The translations under genes and the position numbers were made by a program. Shown here one piece after another: positions 9,413-18,659 of a stretch of DNA of 64,000 nt. Numbering within the stretch: the stretch's first letter is position 1; every line of letters begins with the position of its first letter. The notes under the pieces are model-generated. The model was not told the DNA's origin and did no database searches. It saw nothing but the letters and a program-made list of their open reading frames with translations. The stretch comes from Calendula officinalis (Eukaryota; Streptophyta; Magnoliopsida; Asterales; Asteraceae), in assembly GCA_963853835.1 (NCBI GenBank), contig OY970820.1, positions 75,822,909 to 75,886,908 of the forward strand, in the 5' to 3' direction.

Positions 9413-10745
9413 TCAGAGAGTATGAATGGTTAGTGGAGGTTGTGGGTAGAGGTCTTTCAATGACAGTTGAGCTTGAATCAAGCAAGAATGTTTCATCAAA
9501 TGAGACATTGACACTTTCTCTGACCATTCTTGTAGAGCGGTTGTATACTCTGAATGAGGCTGAATCCTTTGAATAGCCTATAAAGACTCCTTCCTTGGCT
9601 TTCTCTTCAAACTTGTTGAGTTTCTCGTTATCAGATAGGATGAAGCATCGACTACCAAAGATGTGGAAGAAGTTAACATTTGGGATTCGATTGTTGATTA
9701 GCTCATAAGGAGTTTTGTTGTATGTTTTGTTTATGATTGAGCGGTTCTGTGTAAAACAGGCGGTGCTGATGGCTTCTGCCCATAACGACAGAGGAAGTTT
9801 TGAAAATGAAAGCATCGTACGAGCAGCTTCCACTAAAGTGCGGTTTCGTCTTTCAACAACACCGTTCTGTTGAGGAGTTCGTGCAGCGGAAAATTGATGG
9901 GTGATGCCAGCAGATTCAAGATAAGAGTCAAGGACCCGATTCTTGAATTCAGTACCATTGTCGGTACGGATTGTTTGAACATTTAATTCCAGGTTTACTT
10001 GAGTTTTCTTGATAAATGAGATTATGATCTCTGCGGCTTCATCCTTTGAACGAAGGAAATAAACCCATGTGTATCTGGAATAGTCATCAACAATAACCAA
10101 AACATAACGTTTTCCTGCAAGACTGTGAACGCTCATTGGACCGCATAAGTCCATATGAAGAAGTTCAAGAGGTTTGGAAGTACTGGGAGCAGGTTTAGGT
10201 TTGTGAGACTTTTTGGTCATTTTCCCTTTTTCACACGAAGAACATTTGTGATCTTTGTCAAAGGCAACATCAGGCAATCCCGACACATGACCTCCTTTTA
10301 CGAGTTTGTTCATGGTTTTAAAGTTGAGATGAGACAAACGTCGATGCCATAACCATGACTCATTGGCAGTAGCTTTAGACACGAGACAGACTTCTTCGGT
10401 TGTACTCAGGTCATTAAGATCAATAGTGAAGAGGTTTGTGTCACGAGTTCCAGTTAGAAGTTCATCCCCGTCATATGTCCGAATGGCACACTTCTTTGTG
10501 CGAAAGTTTACTTCTAGAGTCTTGTCACAAATTTTTCCGATGCTGAAGAGATTATGTGAGAGGTCTTCGACAAAGGCAACATTTCTGATTATCAGGTTAT
10601 GGCAGATAAGATCACCAAGACCTAAGATGGCTGCTAAGTGATCATTTCCAAATTTGACCGTTCCTAAGTATTTTTCACGAAAGTTGGTCAGGAGATTTTT
10701 GTTTCCTGTTATGTGCCTCGAACAGCCCGAGTCGAGGTACCACAC
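9183..10745 (-). CDS. Copia pol, 5' part: protease and integrase (element A)
   Basis: Begins at the aspartic protease motif WYLDSGCSRHITG with the catalytic DSG. The GAG-pre-integrase region follows (WHRRLSHLNF), then the integrase zinc-binding His/Cys residues with CSSCEKGK. The integrase catalytic core has LHMDLCGPM (first Asp), RTDNGTEF (second Asp) and the downstream Glu in QQNGVVERRNRT. The frame then enters a long proline run and goes out of register with reverse transcriptase, ending at 9183. The apparent start codon is GTG and an in-frame stop lies three codons upstream of the WYLDSG motif, so this frame depends on upstream gag by some recoding or splicing, or is broken. Element B has the same arrangement. 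Confidence 0.9.
   Translation of the reverse strand: MWYLDSGCSRHITGNKNLLTNFREKYLGTVKFGNDHLAAILGLGDLICHNLIIRNVAFVEDLSHNLFSIGKICDKTLEVNFRTKKCAIRTYDGDELLTGTRDTNLFTIDLNDLSTTEEVCLVSKATANESWLWHRRLSHLNFKTMNKLVKGGHVSGLPDVAFDKDHKCSSCEKGKMTKKSHKPKPAPSTSKPLELLHMDLCGPMSVHSLAGKRYVLVIVDDYSRYTWVYFLRSKDEAAEIIISFIKKTQVNLELNVQTIRTDNGTEFKNRVLDSYLESAGITHQFSAARTPQQNGVVERRNRTLVEAARTMLSFSKLPLSLWAEAISTACFTQNRSIINKTYNKTPYELINNRIPNVNFFHIFGSRCFILSDNEKLNKFEEKAKEGVFIGYSKDSASFRVYNRSTRMVRESVNVSFDETFLLDSSSTVIERPLPTTSTNHSYSLNDLEILFQHFHDEYHNVRHPPPPPPPPPPPPPPPPPPPPPPPPHPHLHPHLHPTSTPTSGRCSINHSSGNQHSIPK
9237..9360. repeat. GGGGGT/GGAGGT microsatellite in pol
   Basis: About 120 bp of imperfect (GGNGGT)n on plus, encoding the proline run between integrase and reverse transcriptase. 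Its length is not compatible with one continuous frame: two pol ORFs overlap across it in different registers. In element B the matching tract (27985-28030) is much shorter and stays in frame. Confidence 0.9.
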
Positions 10746-11339
10746 ATTCTACATAAAACAAATAAAACATTTTAGGTACCCAATCTTGTATGGGTCCAGA
10801 ACGATTAGAGACATGTGTTTTATGCAGATATTATGAGATGATCAATTTAGAGCTTTTGGGAACTGCTAGGAGGCAGTTCAGATTTGATGATCCATTTGAG
10901 AGATTTTTCAGAGGATTGGATAATCCAATGAGATTTTTCGTTTTTAACCCAAGTATATTTCACATGAGTGGACGTTTTAATGGATGGTTTGTCGACTTTG
11001 GGGAGAACTGACGGTTTTGGCTTTTGTGCAGCTTTACCCTGAGGAGATGTGCGACTAGAAGAGAAGTGAGAAACAGAAATTTGTGGTTGTTTAGACGGCA
11101 TCTTTGATTGTTTTGAGGGTAGCTTTTGAGCTTTTGATCTTTTGTTAGAAACAGAAGTTTGTGGAGTTTGAGAAGATTTCTTCTGTTGTTTGAAAACCGG
11201 AGATGATAAGATCTTTTGAGTTGATTTTGCTGGTTTAGTGACGTGTGATTTGCATAGATATGGATAGCACGTTCTGCATGTGTTTATAAGTTTACCAGAT
11301 TTATGAGAGACGATGTTCTTATGAATACAGCAAGGTGCA
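10746..11339 (-). pseudogene. Gag-pol junction of element A, with Cys/His cluster and conserved stops
   Basis: From 11339 to 10847 a frame without stops encodes a Cys/His-rich segment (CC-H-H-C-C-C, about 11235-11340) and then a basic Ser/Lys/Pro-rich stretch ending TWVKNEKSHWIIQ and SSSQKL. It links to gag if one base is removed from the A8 run at 11351-11358. From about 10850 to 10746 all frames contain stops, and the stretch ends on minus with a pyrimidine-rich tract and TAG immediately before the NVWYLDSG protease start. Element B carries the same stop-rich stretch, so it is an old shared feature. It could be a small intron, a recoding site or ancestral decay. Confidence 0.6.
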
Positions 11340-14300
11340 TCAAGTTTTACAAAAAAAACGTTTATCAGTTTGAGTTATCTGTTTCTTTGTAATTTTGTCA
11401 AAAAATCTTTTTGTTCCATATTTGTCAGTTTTAACATACACATCACCAAAATCAGGAGAGTAACGGACAGGACGATAAACACTAGAATCATAGTCTGTTC
11501 TGAAAGCTGTTAAAATAGTTTTCACAAAATTAGAGTTTTTACACATGCCATGAGCTTCTTTTGGAGAAATAAACTGTCTAGAGTCATTACATTTATTTTG
11601 AACAGAAAAAGATGAAACTACAGACTTAGGTGGACTAGACTTCTTAAGTAGACTGGGCTTCTTAAGCATACTGGATCCAGTCTGAATAGACTTCTTTGAC
11701 TGTGTGGCTCTGTTGACTTCTGGTTGCTTCATGGACTTCTTCCCTCTGGACTCTAATCTTCCATCTGCAAGATTCAAAATAGGTGGATTAGAGCTTCTCT
11801 TCAAGATCGTTGGAACTGGGTTTGTCGGTGCTGGCCCTAATAGAGAGGCTTTAGAATTTTTGGAAACAGCATTGCTCGTTTTAGTTTTTAATTCTAAAAT
11901 GGTGTCCTCTAAATTATGTATTTTGATTTGAAGTTTTTTCTTTTCTTTATCAAAGGCCTTGTGAGTGTCGTCAATTTCAGATTCAAGTTGAACAATTTTC
12001 TTTTCTAAAATCAACGGTGGAACATAAAGCTTTGGTTCAATTGTTTGTTTTAAAACTTCATTATCAGAAATGGAAAATTCTTCTGGAGTGACAATCGGGA
12101 AGTACTCATTGTTTTGAAATTTTGCTTTATTCTTTTCATATGTATAGTTCAGTTCAGAATAGTTAAAGCTGATTTGAGCGTGTTCCTTCTTTTCTCTGTT
12201 GAATTTCTCGATTTCTGCTTCCTCGTCCGGCATATGAAGAAAGCTTTGCCATATTCCCAAGTTCATGTAATCGTAATTGTATAGTGTGGGAACAACATCA
12301 GCAGCTTTTTCCAGAGGACGGGAGTTCCCAGCGCCGAGACCCACTTTTGATTTGAAAGATCTGAACTCTTTTGGTTGATTTAATTTTATTGTTTGTTCAG
12401 TGTGACCAGCTTTCACAATCGTCTGCTCCAGTTTGGAGATGTGTTCTTCAGCATTTTCTTTCTTGACAGTAAGACTGTGTATGGTTGCTGATTGTTCATC
12501 GATTTCCTTGTTAAAATTGTTTGTGATGTTTGTGATTTGTTCATTTAGTTTTTGAATTTCGTTATCAGCTGCCTTCAACTTATCTTGGTAATCCTTCATC
12601 TTGATGTCAGCAGACTTCATCCATGTTTGCTCTCGACTGAGTTGGATAGCTAAGTCATTTATCAGCTGCTTGGAGTCGTCTTTGTCATTTGATACCGTCT
12701 TCATCGTTTTTAGGTTTGATATTTCAAGATTTTTTGTATTAATTATGTGATTTAGACGATTTACTTCACTGGTGTGAGCAGCAGGAAATGTTGACAACTG
12801 TTGTTGTAACTCTTGTGTTTTTTGATTTGAATTATTAATTTGATTTACTTGAGGAACAAGAGTTTCAAGTTGGCGACGGAAGGTTAAATTTTCATCTTTT
12901 AATTTTTGGATTTGTGTGTTTGATGCATTCGTTGTATTTATTTGTGTTTGTAGATCATTTTGTAACTCAGTAATTTGAAATTGAAAAGCTGATTTTGATG
13001 TAGACAACTGATTTTGTAAGTCCTTGTTTACTTGAGTTATTTGAAGAGAAACTTGACTTAATTCACTCAAATCATTTAAGAGTTGATCTTTTTCAGATTC
13101 CAAATCAGTTATTTGTTTTGTCAAGTGTGATTTCTCATCAATTTTAGTAAAGAGTTTTTCATTAAACAAGGAATTTTCTGATTCATCAGTGTCTGAATCA
13201 GTTAATAAAGAGTGTACCTCATTTTCATCATTCTCAGGAATGCCCAGTGCAGCTCTGAGTTCGTTAGATCTCGCCATGAGAGCCAGGCTTTCTGTGCATT
13301 CCTCTTCCTCTTGATCATCAGAGTCCTCCAACCACTGTAGATCCTCAGCCAGTAGAACTTTCCCATTTTCAACTTGTTTGGCCATGAGCATTTTCCGTTT
13401 AAAGTATTCTGAGTCCTTCACCTTTGGCTTCTGGCATTCTTTGGCAAAATGGCCAGTCAGACCACAATTGTAACATTTCTTAGGTGGCTCGGTGGAGGAA
13501 GATGAGGATTTGTTGTTCGGGGTTTGAGAAGAGGAATTGAATTTGAAATTTGAGGATGATCTAAGATTGTTGTTGGTTGGTTTCTTATAGTACTTTTTGT
13601 TATAGGAGGAAATGAGAGCCAAGGCTTGACGAACTGAGTCGATTTCATCTTGTGTCCCCGCTGGGATCAGAATTTCTGGTTCTTCATGTACCACTTCTTT
13701 TGTTTGTGCTGCAACCATTGCTTCGTTGATACCTTTGTTAAGAGCCAGATTTTGTTTGGTCAACATTGCCAAGGTGTCTGTCATATCTTGCCTGTTTTTG
13801 ACGATTCCTTTCACCATAGGCTCATTTTGATGTAGGTACTCATATAGTTCATGAATATCTATGGAGCTCAAATCCTTGTGCTGCATTGCACTGTTTCCAA
13901 ACATCTCCCACTCCGGTAGTAGGGATTGGATGAATTTGATGTTGATCTCAAGCTTCTCTTTGATGAGGTTGTTCTTTCGGAGATCGTTGAGCATGTTGCA
14001 GAATCTAAGATACGTTTCCCCTAGTTCTTCCATTGGGGTAGCTTTGAATTGACCATAGGCGTTTAAGGTCGAAACCATCTTTGCTTTATTACCCAGGTCG
14101 GTACCCTCCATTTGCTTTTGAATTTCATCCCAAAGCTCTTTCCCCGTGCTAAAGCTATCAAGGCTGCTGTAGATTTCATTTGTTATGCCTTGTAGCATGT
14201 AGGAGTGTGCGAGCACATCCGCCCTAGCCCTATCCTTTTGCTCTTGAGTGTATTCCGCCGGGGGAATTTCGATTACACCTCCAGGTATTGCTGGTTCGGT

Positions 14301-14489
14301 GTTTAGGGCTGGAGCCACAGCACGATAGAACTTAGCGGGTCCGGTTGTAAGGGATTCAAGGATAGATGGACCAGCTTGTTGGCTCAGGATGAAATGGAGA
14401 AACCGTTTCTTCCATTGACCGTATTCTCCTCGGTAGAGAACAGGTGGTTTCGTGTCTGATCCAATGGACAAGGCGTCCTTGGAAGTCAT
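11340..14489 (-). CDS. Gag of element A (1049 residues, coiled coil)
   Basis: Structural protein of the retrotransposon. The N-terminus (MTSKDALSIGSDTKPP, then YRGEYGQWKKRFLHFI) matches the start of plant copia Gag. A capsid-like helical region runs to about residue 230. A single CCHC knuckle, CYNCGLTGHFAKEC, lies near residues 338-351. An acidic stretch and then a very long heptad-rich coiled coil follow from about 430 to 700, with further coiled coil near 830-870. The C-terminal part is basic and contains SKKSIQTGSS near residue 935, a possible dynein-light-chain-8 type motif; binding to LC8-like proteins is known for Sirevirus Gag. The frame ends early through an extra base in a homopolymer at 11351-11358. 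Clear homologue in element B. Confidence 0.9.
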   Translation of the reverse strand: MTSKDALSIGSDTKPPVLYRGEYGQWKKRFLHFILSQQAGPSILESLTTGPAKFYRAVAPALNTEPAIPGGVIEIPPAEYTQEQKDRARADVLAHSYMLQGITNEIYSSLDSFSTGKELWDEIQKQMEGTDLGNKAKMVSTLNAYGQFKATPMEELGETYLRFCNMLNDLRKNNLIKEKLEINIKFIQSLLPEWEMFGNSAMQHKDLSSIDIHELYEYLHQNEPMVKGIVKNRQDMTDTLAMLTKQNLALNKGINEAMVAAQTKEVVHEEPEILIPAGTQDEIDSVRQALALISSYNKKYYKKPTNNNLRSSSNFKFNSSSQTPNNKSSSSSTEPPKKCYNCGLTGHFAKECQKPKVKDSEYFKRKMLMAKQVENGKVLLAEDLQWLEDSDDQEEEECTESLALMARSNELRAALGIPENDENEVHSLLTDSDTDESENSLFNEKLFTKIDEKSHLTKQITDLESEKDQLLNDLSELSQVSLQITQVNKDLQNQLSTSKSAFQFQITELQNDLQTQINTTNASNTQIQKLKDENLTFRRQLETLVPQVNQINNSNQKTQELQQQLSTFPAAHTSEVNRLNHIINTKNLEISNLKTMKTVSNDKDDSKQLINDLAIQLSREQTWMKSADIKMKDYQDKLKAADNEIQKLNEQITNITNNFNKEIDEQSATIHSLTVKKENAEEHISKLEQTIVKAGHTEQTIKLNQPKEFRSFKSKVGLGAGNSRPLEKAADVVPTLYNYDYMNLGIWQSFLHMPDEEAEIEKFNREKKEHAQISFNYSELNYTYEKNKAKFQNNEYFPIVTPEEFSISDNEVLKQTIEPKLYVPPLILEKKIVQLESEIDDTHKAFDKEKKKLQIKIHNLEDTILELKTKTSNAVSKNSKASLLGPAPTNPVPTILKRSSNPPILNLADGRLESRGKKSMKQPEVNRATQSKKSIQTGSSMLKKPSLLKKSSPPKSVVSSFSVQNKCNDSRQFISPKEAHGMCKNSNFVKTILTAFRTDYDSSVYRPVRYSPDFGDVYVKTDKYGTKRFFDKITKKQITQTDKRFFCKT

Positions 14490-14540
14490 ATCTTGTTGGA
14501 AGAAAGAACGACCAAAAAAAAATATTTAAATATGGAAAAG

Positions 14541-14905
14541 AAGTTCGGGCCGAAGTACAAAAGAAGTTGGGCCGAGGTACAAAAGAAGTTCGGGCCGAAG
14601 TACTAGAGAAGTTCGGGTCGAAGTGTAAAGGAAGTTCGGGCCGAAGTTCAAAAGAAGTTCGGGCCGAGGTAGTGAAAGAAGTTCGAGCCGAAGTAGGGTT
14701 TGAAGTTCGAGACGAAGTAGGGTTAAAGTTCGGGCCGAAGTTGGGTAGTAGTTCGGGCCGAAGTTAGTGTTGAAGTTCGGGCCGAAGTTGTGTAGAAATT
14801 CGGGTCGAAGTTGTGGTGTGAAGTTCAGGCCGAAGTTGTGATGAAGTTCGGGCCGAAGTTGTGATGAAGTTCGGGCCGAACTTGTTACTGTTCTCGGGCC
14901 GAACA
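14541..14905. repeat. Inverted-repeat array 1: leader of element A
   Basis: About 16 units with a 23-bp average period between the primer site and the gag start. The core is TTCGGGCCGAA (5-nt arms TTCGG and CCGAA around one G). About half the units are perfect, the rest have one or two changes, usually C to T or A. Linkers vary more than the core. One unit near 14868-14884 has arms of 8 nt. The ORFs that span the array are by-products of the repeat. Confidence 0.9.
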
Positions 14906-15343
14906 ATTTCTTGAGCAGAACAGTTACGAGCAGACCCTGAAAACCCACTAATTTGATCCTAAAATGCTCGTTTCTTGCCCAAATTCACTGATTCTTATAG
15001 CAAACTGACCCAAATACTATTTTCTTCAATCCATTGCAACTATATTACTCAAAAACAACCTAGATCTATTCGAAAATTTGAATTTAGAGGGTTTTTGAAG
15101 CTTTAATGGTTTTTCCTAAAACCCTTAATTCTTCATCAGTATGGATTAGATTCGATCCTAGCTTGATTCTAAGCTTAATATAACAATAAAAGGAAGCTAT
15201 TCAATCCATAATAACAAGAAATAATACCTTAAATCTGATTTTTGATCTTAAACCCCTTTTTCTTCAAAAACCTTCAAAAACCACTGATTCTTCTGATTTT
15301 AACACCAATTGATGGATTTGGATCGTTTTCAAGATGAAATTAT

Positions 15344-15355
15344 GCTCTGATACCA
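15344..15355 (-). promoter_or_regulatory. Primer binding site of element A
   Basis: Minus-strand TGGTATCAGAGC, complementary to the 3' end of plant initiator tRNA-Met, two bases inside the 5' LTR end. This sets both orientation and LTR boundary. Confidence 0.9.
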
Positions 15356-15357
15356 AT

Positions 15358-15700
15358 TGAAAAGCACAATAACACTGAATCAATCCATTCAATGATGTTT
15401 GATGATGATTTTGGTGAAAAAGTGAAGAATATGGATTAGGGCTTTTAGAGAGAGAAAGAAGAGAGATGGTAGAGAGAGGAGAATTGCTGGAAATGAGAAT
15501 TTGATTAATGGCAAAAGTTAAAGTTTTAAGCCTTACATGTTGGTATTTATACCATGGCTTAAAACTTGGTTAGTTAGGACTAATTCCTAAATAAAACTTA
15601 ACATCTATACAATGTTTCACTTTTACCCCCTAGACTATCTATTACAACTTTGGTGTTATTTATTGATTCATTCAAAATATGAATATATCATTATTCAACA
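15358..15700 (-). repeat. 5' LTR of element A (343 bp)
   Basis: Minus strand begins TGTTGAATAATG and ends TTTTCA, giving TG...CA ends, and adjoins the primer site. A TATA-like GGTATAAATACC lies at about 15543-15554 (minus). Its counterpart in element B (33999-34281) shares the architecture and several blocks. The outer flank reads CATCT; the partner target-site copy cannot be checked. Confidence 0.8.
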
Positions 15701-16476
15701 CATCTTCATCAACAAGCTTCGGAGATTCTTTCTGTTACATGATGCTTCAGATAAATCTTGTTCATCATGAGGGGAAGAATATACTAGCCTAACTTACTCC
15801 ACATCAAAAGGACACATATGCACCAGTAAAGGGGGAGTAAACAAGGAACCGAAGACTCCATGAAGAAATAATTGTCTGTTTGAGGGGGAGCATAAACCTT
15901 ATCAACAATTTTCCCGAACAACAATTATTAAGAATCATTGATCGACATAAAGCCACAAACTTAAAGAAAAGACTTCCGTTGTTAATCTCTCTATCATTAT
16001 GGGTCTCAGTTTTGGTCGATCAATATGTATCTTCAAAGTAAAGTCATCAAAATACTTTTTGTGGTTGAAAAGCTACAAGAAGTATTCGTTTTTACAGATA
16101 AACAAAGCTCAAGCCTGATCCTGATTATTATGCAACGAAATATCTACAAGACTAGGCTTTCGCTAAAGATGAAGACTTCGAAGATATGCTTCCCAGACTA
16201 TTGTTACAAAGGGGGAGATTGTTGGGTCACATTTTAGTGTATTCAATAGTCTAGGGGTGTAATGTGACATTTATTGTAACAAATAGTCTAGGGTGATTTT
16301 ATGTAATTAGTCAATACTAGGCCTAGGTATAAATACCTAGTTGTAACCTATTATTGGCCAAGCTTGCCGACACAGTGTAATCGAACGTAACGTTTTGTGC
16401 AAACCTTCATATTGTTCTTCATCTCAATCTTTGTTCTTGCTTAATTGTTTGATTAATCGATATATACGGATTCACA
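15701..16476 (+). mobile_element. Element C: 3' end of a plus-strand copia element, cut by element A
   Basis: Plus-oriented 3' part of an LTR element. It holds polypurine tracts GGGGGAG at about 15830, 15886 and 16211, the last ending just before a 257-bp LTR. Text at 15720-15790 looks like the degraded end of a pol reading frame. The left side ends exactly at the outer end of element A's 5' LTR, so A probably inserted here. The right end of the LTR abuts element D's coding region. Confidence 0.7.
16220..16476 (+). repeat. 3' LTR of element C (257 bp)
   Basis: Starts TGTTGGGTCACA directly after the purine tract and ends GGATTCACA. A TATA-like GGTATAAATACC lies at about 16327-16338. The sequence differs from the LTRs of A, B and D, so it is a separate family. 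Confidence 0.75.
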
Positions 16477-17975
16477 ACCTTTCATAGCCTCCTACCTCAA
16501 TGGTTAGTTTATATAAGTCAAGTAAACTAATGTCAAGTCCTCCAACCATTGGTGGAAAACTTGGTGTTTCACCATTTTTTGTTTTATGAAACCATTTTAT
16601 TGCTTCCTTGAACTTCCTTTCGAATAATCCTTTGTTCTTGTAGCATATTGAATCGTAGCTTGTATAAAACATGAAGACAATGAATTGATCAAGTGAGTCT
16701 ATATTTATTGGTATAGACTTCCCTTTGAATTCGAAACTATCTTCGAGCTTTTCTTCATTGTCTTGTGATTGATCATCATCGAGTTGTTGAAAACTACGAG
16801 CTAGTACACACTTCGAATCTTTTATTGTAACTTCACAACCTTATAGAATGAGTTGGCTCATGCTAAGTACGTTAATGTTGATGTTTGGAGCATATAACAC
16901 ATGAGGTACGACAAATGCCGTTTGTTGCAATTGTAGTTCCACTTCTCCAATTTTAAAAATTGGAATAGTATAAGTGTCTTCCTTTTGGGTTGTAAATACA
17001 TCTTTCGAGTGTGTAAAAATACTTGGATCGGGAGTCATGTGCCTACTAATATTTGAATTTATATACCAAGTAGTGTTGCAATTTCCTTTGTCGGTACCCT
17101 CTACTATATAATCACCATTAATGATGATTTGATCGACATGGTTATTAATAAATGGTTCGGGTGGACTTACAATAGGGCGTTTCCCTTTGTCATTGCTATT
17201 GATGTTGAGATCTTGTTGTATTTTTGCAAGATCTTTGCTTCTTTTAAATTTGATTTGATGGTCCACTTTGTGCAACTTGTTGCTAACTTTTCTTAGCCTT
17301 TTCTCCCTTTCATTTAGTGAATCATAACTTGGTTTTGATCGGTAATTGCTAGTAGAACCATGTTCATAAGTGATTGGATTTTTCATCGGTTGTCGATACG
17401 ATTATAAGAATCCTTAACAACTTGTGCATATGTTTTGTGATTATTATAATCATTATTTCCTTCATGCATACAATCACTTGTCTTCATGTACCATTTCCCT
17501 TGATCACGATTACTGTTCTTCATGTTCCATATGACTTCATCGCAAGTTGCTATCTTTCTAGTTTCAAATACAGGAGTTGGCGACGGTAGTCTTGAATAAT
17601 TCCCGGTAACATTAATCGGTGACCATTTTTCGGCGACGGTTGTTGCCGGTGACGGATATGATGCCTGCCCGTTCGTCATTTTGCGTGGGCATTTGTTGGC
17701 GTAGTGTCCGTAAGTCTCACATCTAAAGCATTTAATGTGGGACTTATCACCTTTCGGGAATGTAACAGAATTTGTCGCCGGTGACGAGGAAACCCGGTGA
17801 AGTGTTGATCGTGGGTTATGGTTTTTCTTCAAGTTAAACGAACGAGGGTTCTTATTTAAACGGTGTGATGAATTAGCGATGTTCGGGAAGGAAGAATATG
17901 GTTGTTGCAGGTTTTTTGCCGGTGGTCGGAGACCACGCCGGCGAACTTCGTTTGTTCGAGTAAGGAAACGGTGGT
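16472..17975 (-). pseudogene. CCHC / protease-like / ARID chimeric reading frame of element D
   Basis: Order from the N-terminus: a Ser/Asn/Pro-rich region, a zinc knuckle CFRCETYGHYANKC (about 17697-17738), a spacer, and a copia protease-like stretch with TWYINSNISRHMT where the catalytic DSG is replaced by NSN. Next come VLYAPNININVLSMSQLIL, an acidic linker, and FYTSYDS through FKEAIKWFHKTKNGE and PPMVGGLDISLLDLYKLT, which resembles the middle of an ARID/BRIGHT DNA-binding domain. The frame carries a shift near 17385 (ATGA overlap), a single nonsense codon at 16841 after which it stays open, and a probable one-base shift in an A run near 17905. It stops at the junction with element C's LTR, so the last ARID helices are missing. 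The ARID call rests on motif likeness. Confidence 0.65.
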
Positions 17976-18004
17976 GCCTGAAATCCCGAGGAATATGCCC
18001 ATGG

Positions 18005-18016
18005 GCTCTGATACCA
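18005..18016 (-). promoter_or_regulatory. Primer binding site of element D
   Basis: Minus-strand TGGTATCAGAGC directly next to the LTR end (18017). A Met-initiated frame (MASNNQ...) starts inside the LTR and runs through this site (TWYQSPW), an unusual overlap. Confidence 0.8.
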
Positions 18017-18429
18017 TGTTCGTAATTGATTGTTACTGGCCATGTTGATCGATTAAGATGGAAACCGTTTTTCCGGTGAGAATTCCGGCAATAAGTAAAA
18101 CAGGGTACAACAAAAGTTTAACAAAGGAACATAAGATATTATTACAAACTAACTTTATTTATTCATTCAACAATTGATTACAACATAGGATACATGGGGT
18201 TTATATACAAAGTGAAAGGGTGTCAAGCCAACCAACACACCCCTTCGATCGGTGGTTGATGGCGGTTACCGGAATTGGCGGAATAGGCAAAACGGTTCAT
18301 CACCGTTTGTTACCACGGTTACCTACTTATTTTAGTTTAATACAGCAAATAATAATACCTACTAATTGTTTTAAATACTATAACTAATAATATAGTAATA
18401 CAATTTGTCATTTAAAAGGATTTCCAACA
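18017..18429 (-). repeat. 5' LTR of element D (413 bp)
   Basis: Minus strand begins TGTTGGAAATCC and ends ATTACGAACA, followed at once by the primer site. A TATA-like TATATAAACCCC (minus, near 18199) and AATAAA-type signals near 18155 fit a U3-R-U5 layout. Outer flank is GCATC. Confidence 0.75.
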
Positions 18430-18659
18430 GCATCATCCTTTCTTCAACGTCGTCTCCAGCAGTCAGAATCAACTTCAGTCACTCTTCTTTCATTAGATAT
18501 AACCAATCTCACATGTTCATTATTTGCTTGGGATGGCATCATCATTGCGAATATATCTCAAATCTATTATCTATCAAATGAAATATATACCCAATGAGCA
18601 TGTTATGATGAAAACCCATATATAAATGCAACAACAAATGCATTTTTAGCAATAAATCA

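Larger units (their letters stand above)
1..15700 (-). mobile_element. Element A: Sirevirus-like Ty1/copia retrotransposon with a third ORF (3' LTR not seen)
   Basis: Minus-strand LTR retrotransposon. In transcription order it shows a 5' LTR (15358-15700), a tRNA-Met type primer site, a leader with an inverted-repeat array, gag, pol in Ty1/copia order (protease, integrase, RT, RNase H), a spacer with a second array, a 1258-residue ORF, and a cluster of AGGGGGAG polypurine tracts at 2051-2101. Copia pol order, a long coiled-coil Gag, several polypurine tracts and an extra ORF after pol are known Sirevirus traits. No copy of the 343-bp LTR was found at the left, so the 3' end is outside the window or deleted, and assigning 1-2040 to the element is uncertain. 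Coding damage is light: one homopolymer frameshift in gag and one repeat-length frameshift in pol. Confidence 0.75.
16477..18429 (-). mobile_element. Element D: copia-derived unit with ARID domain (5' end)
   Basis: Minus-strand unit with a 5' LTR (18017-18429), a primer site (18005-18016) and a short internal region encoding a CCHC knuckle, a protease-like region and an ARID fragment. It has no recognisable integrase or reverse transcriptase before the point where element C cuts it at 16477. The remainder, if it exists, lies left of the nested insertions and outside the window. It could be a non-autonomous element that captured a host ARID exon or a host gene assembled from copia parts. Confidence 0.65.

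Noticed and set aside
14444..14948. Repetitive ORFs on both strands (EVRAEV and FGPNF repeats) over the leader array
   Set aside because: They are translations of the 23-bp inverted-repeat array; unit lengths vary and shift frame, so there is no sign of protein coding.
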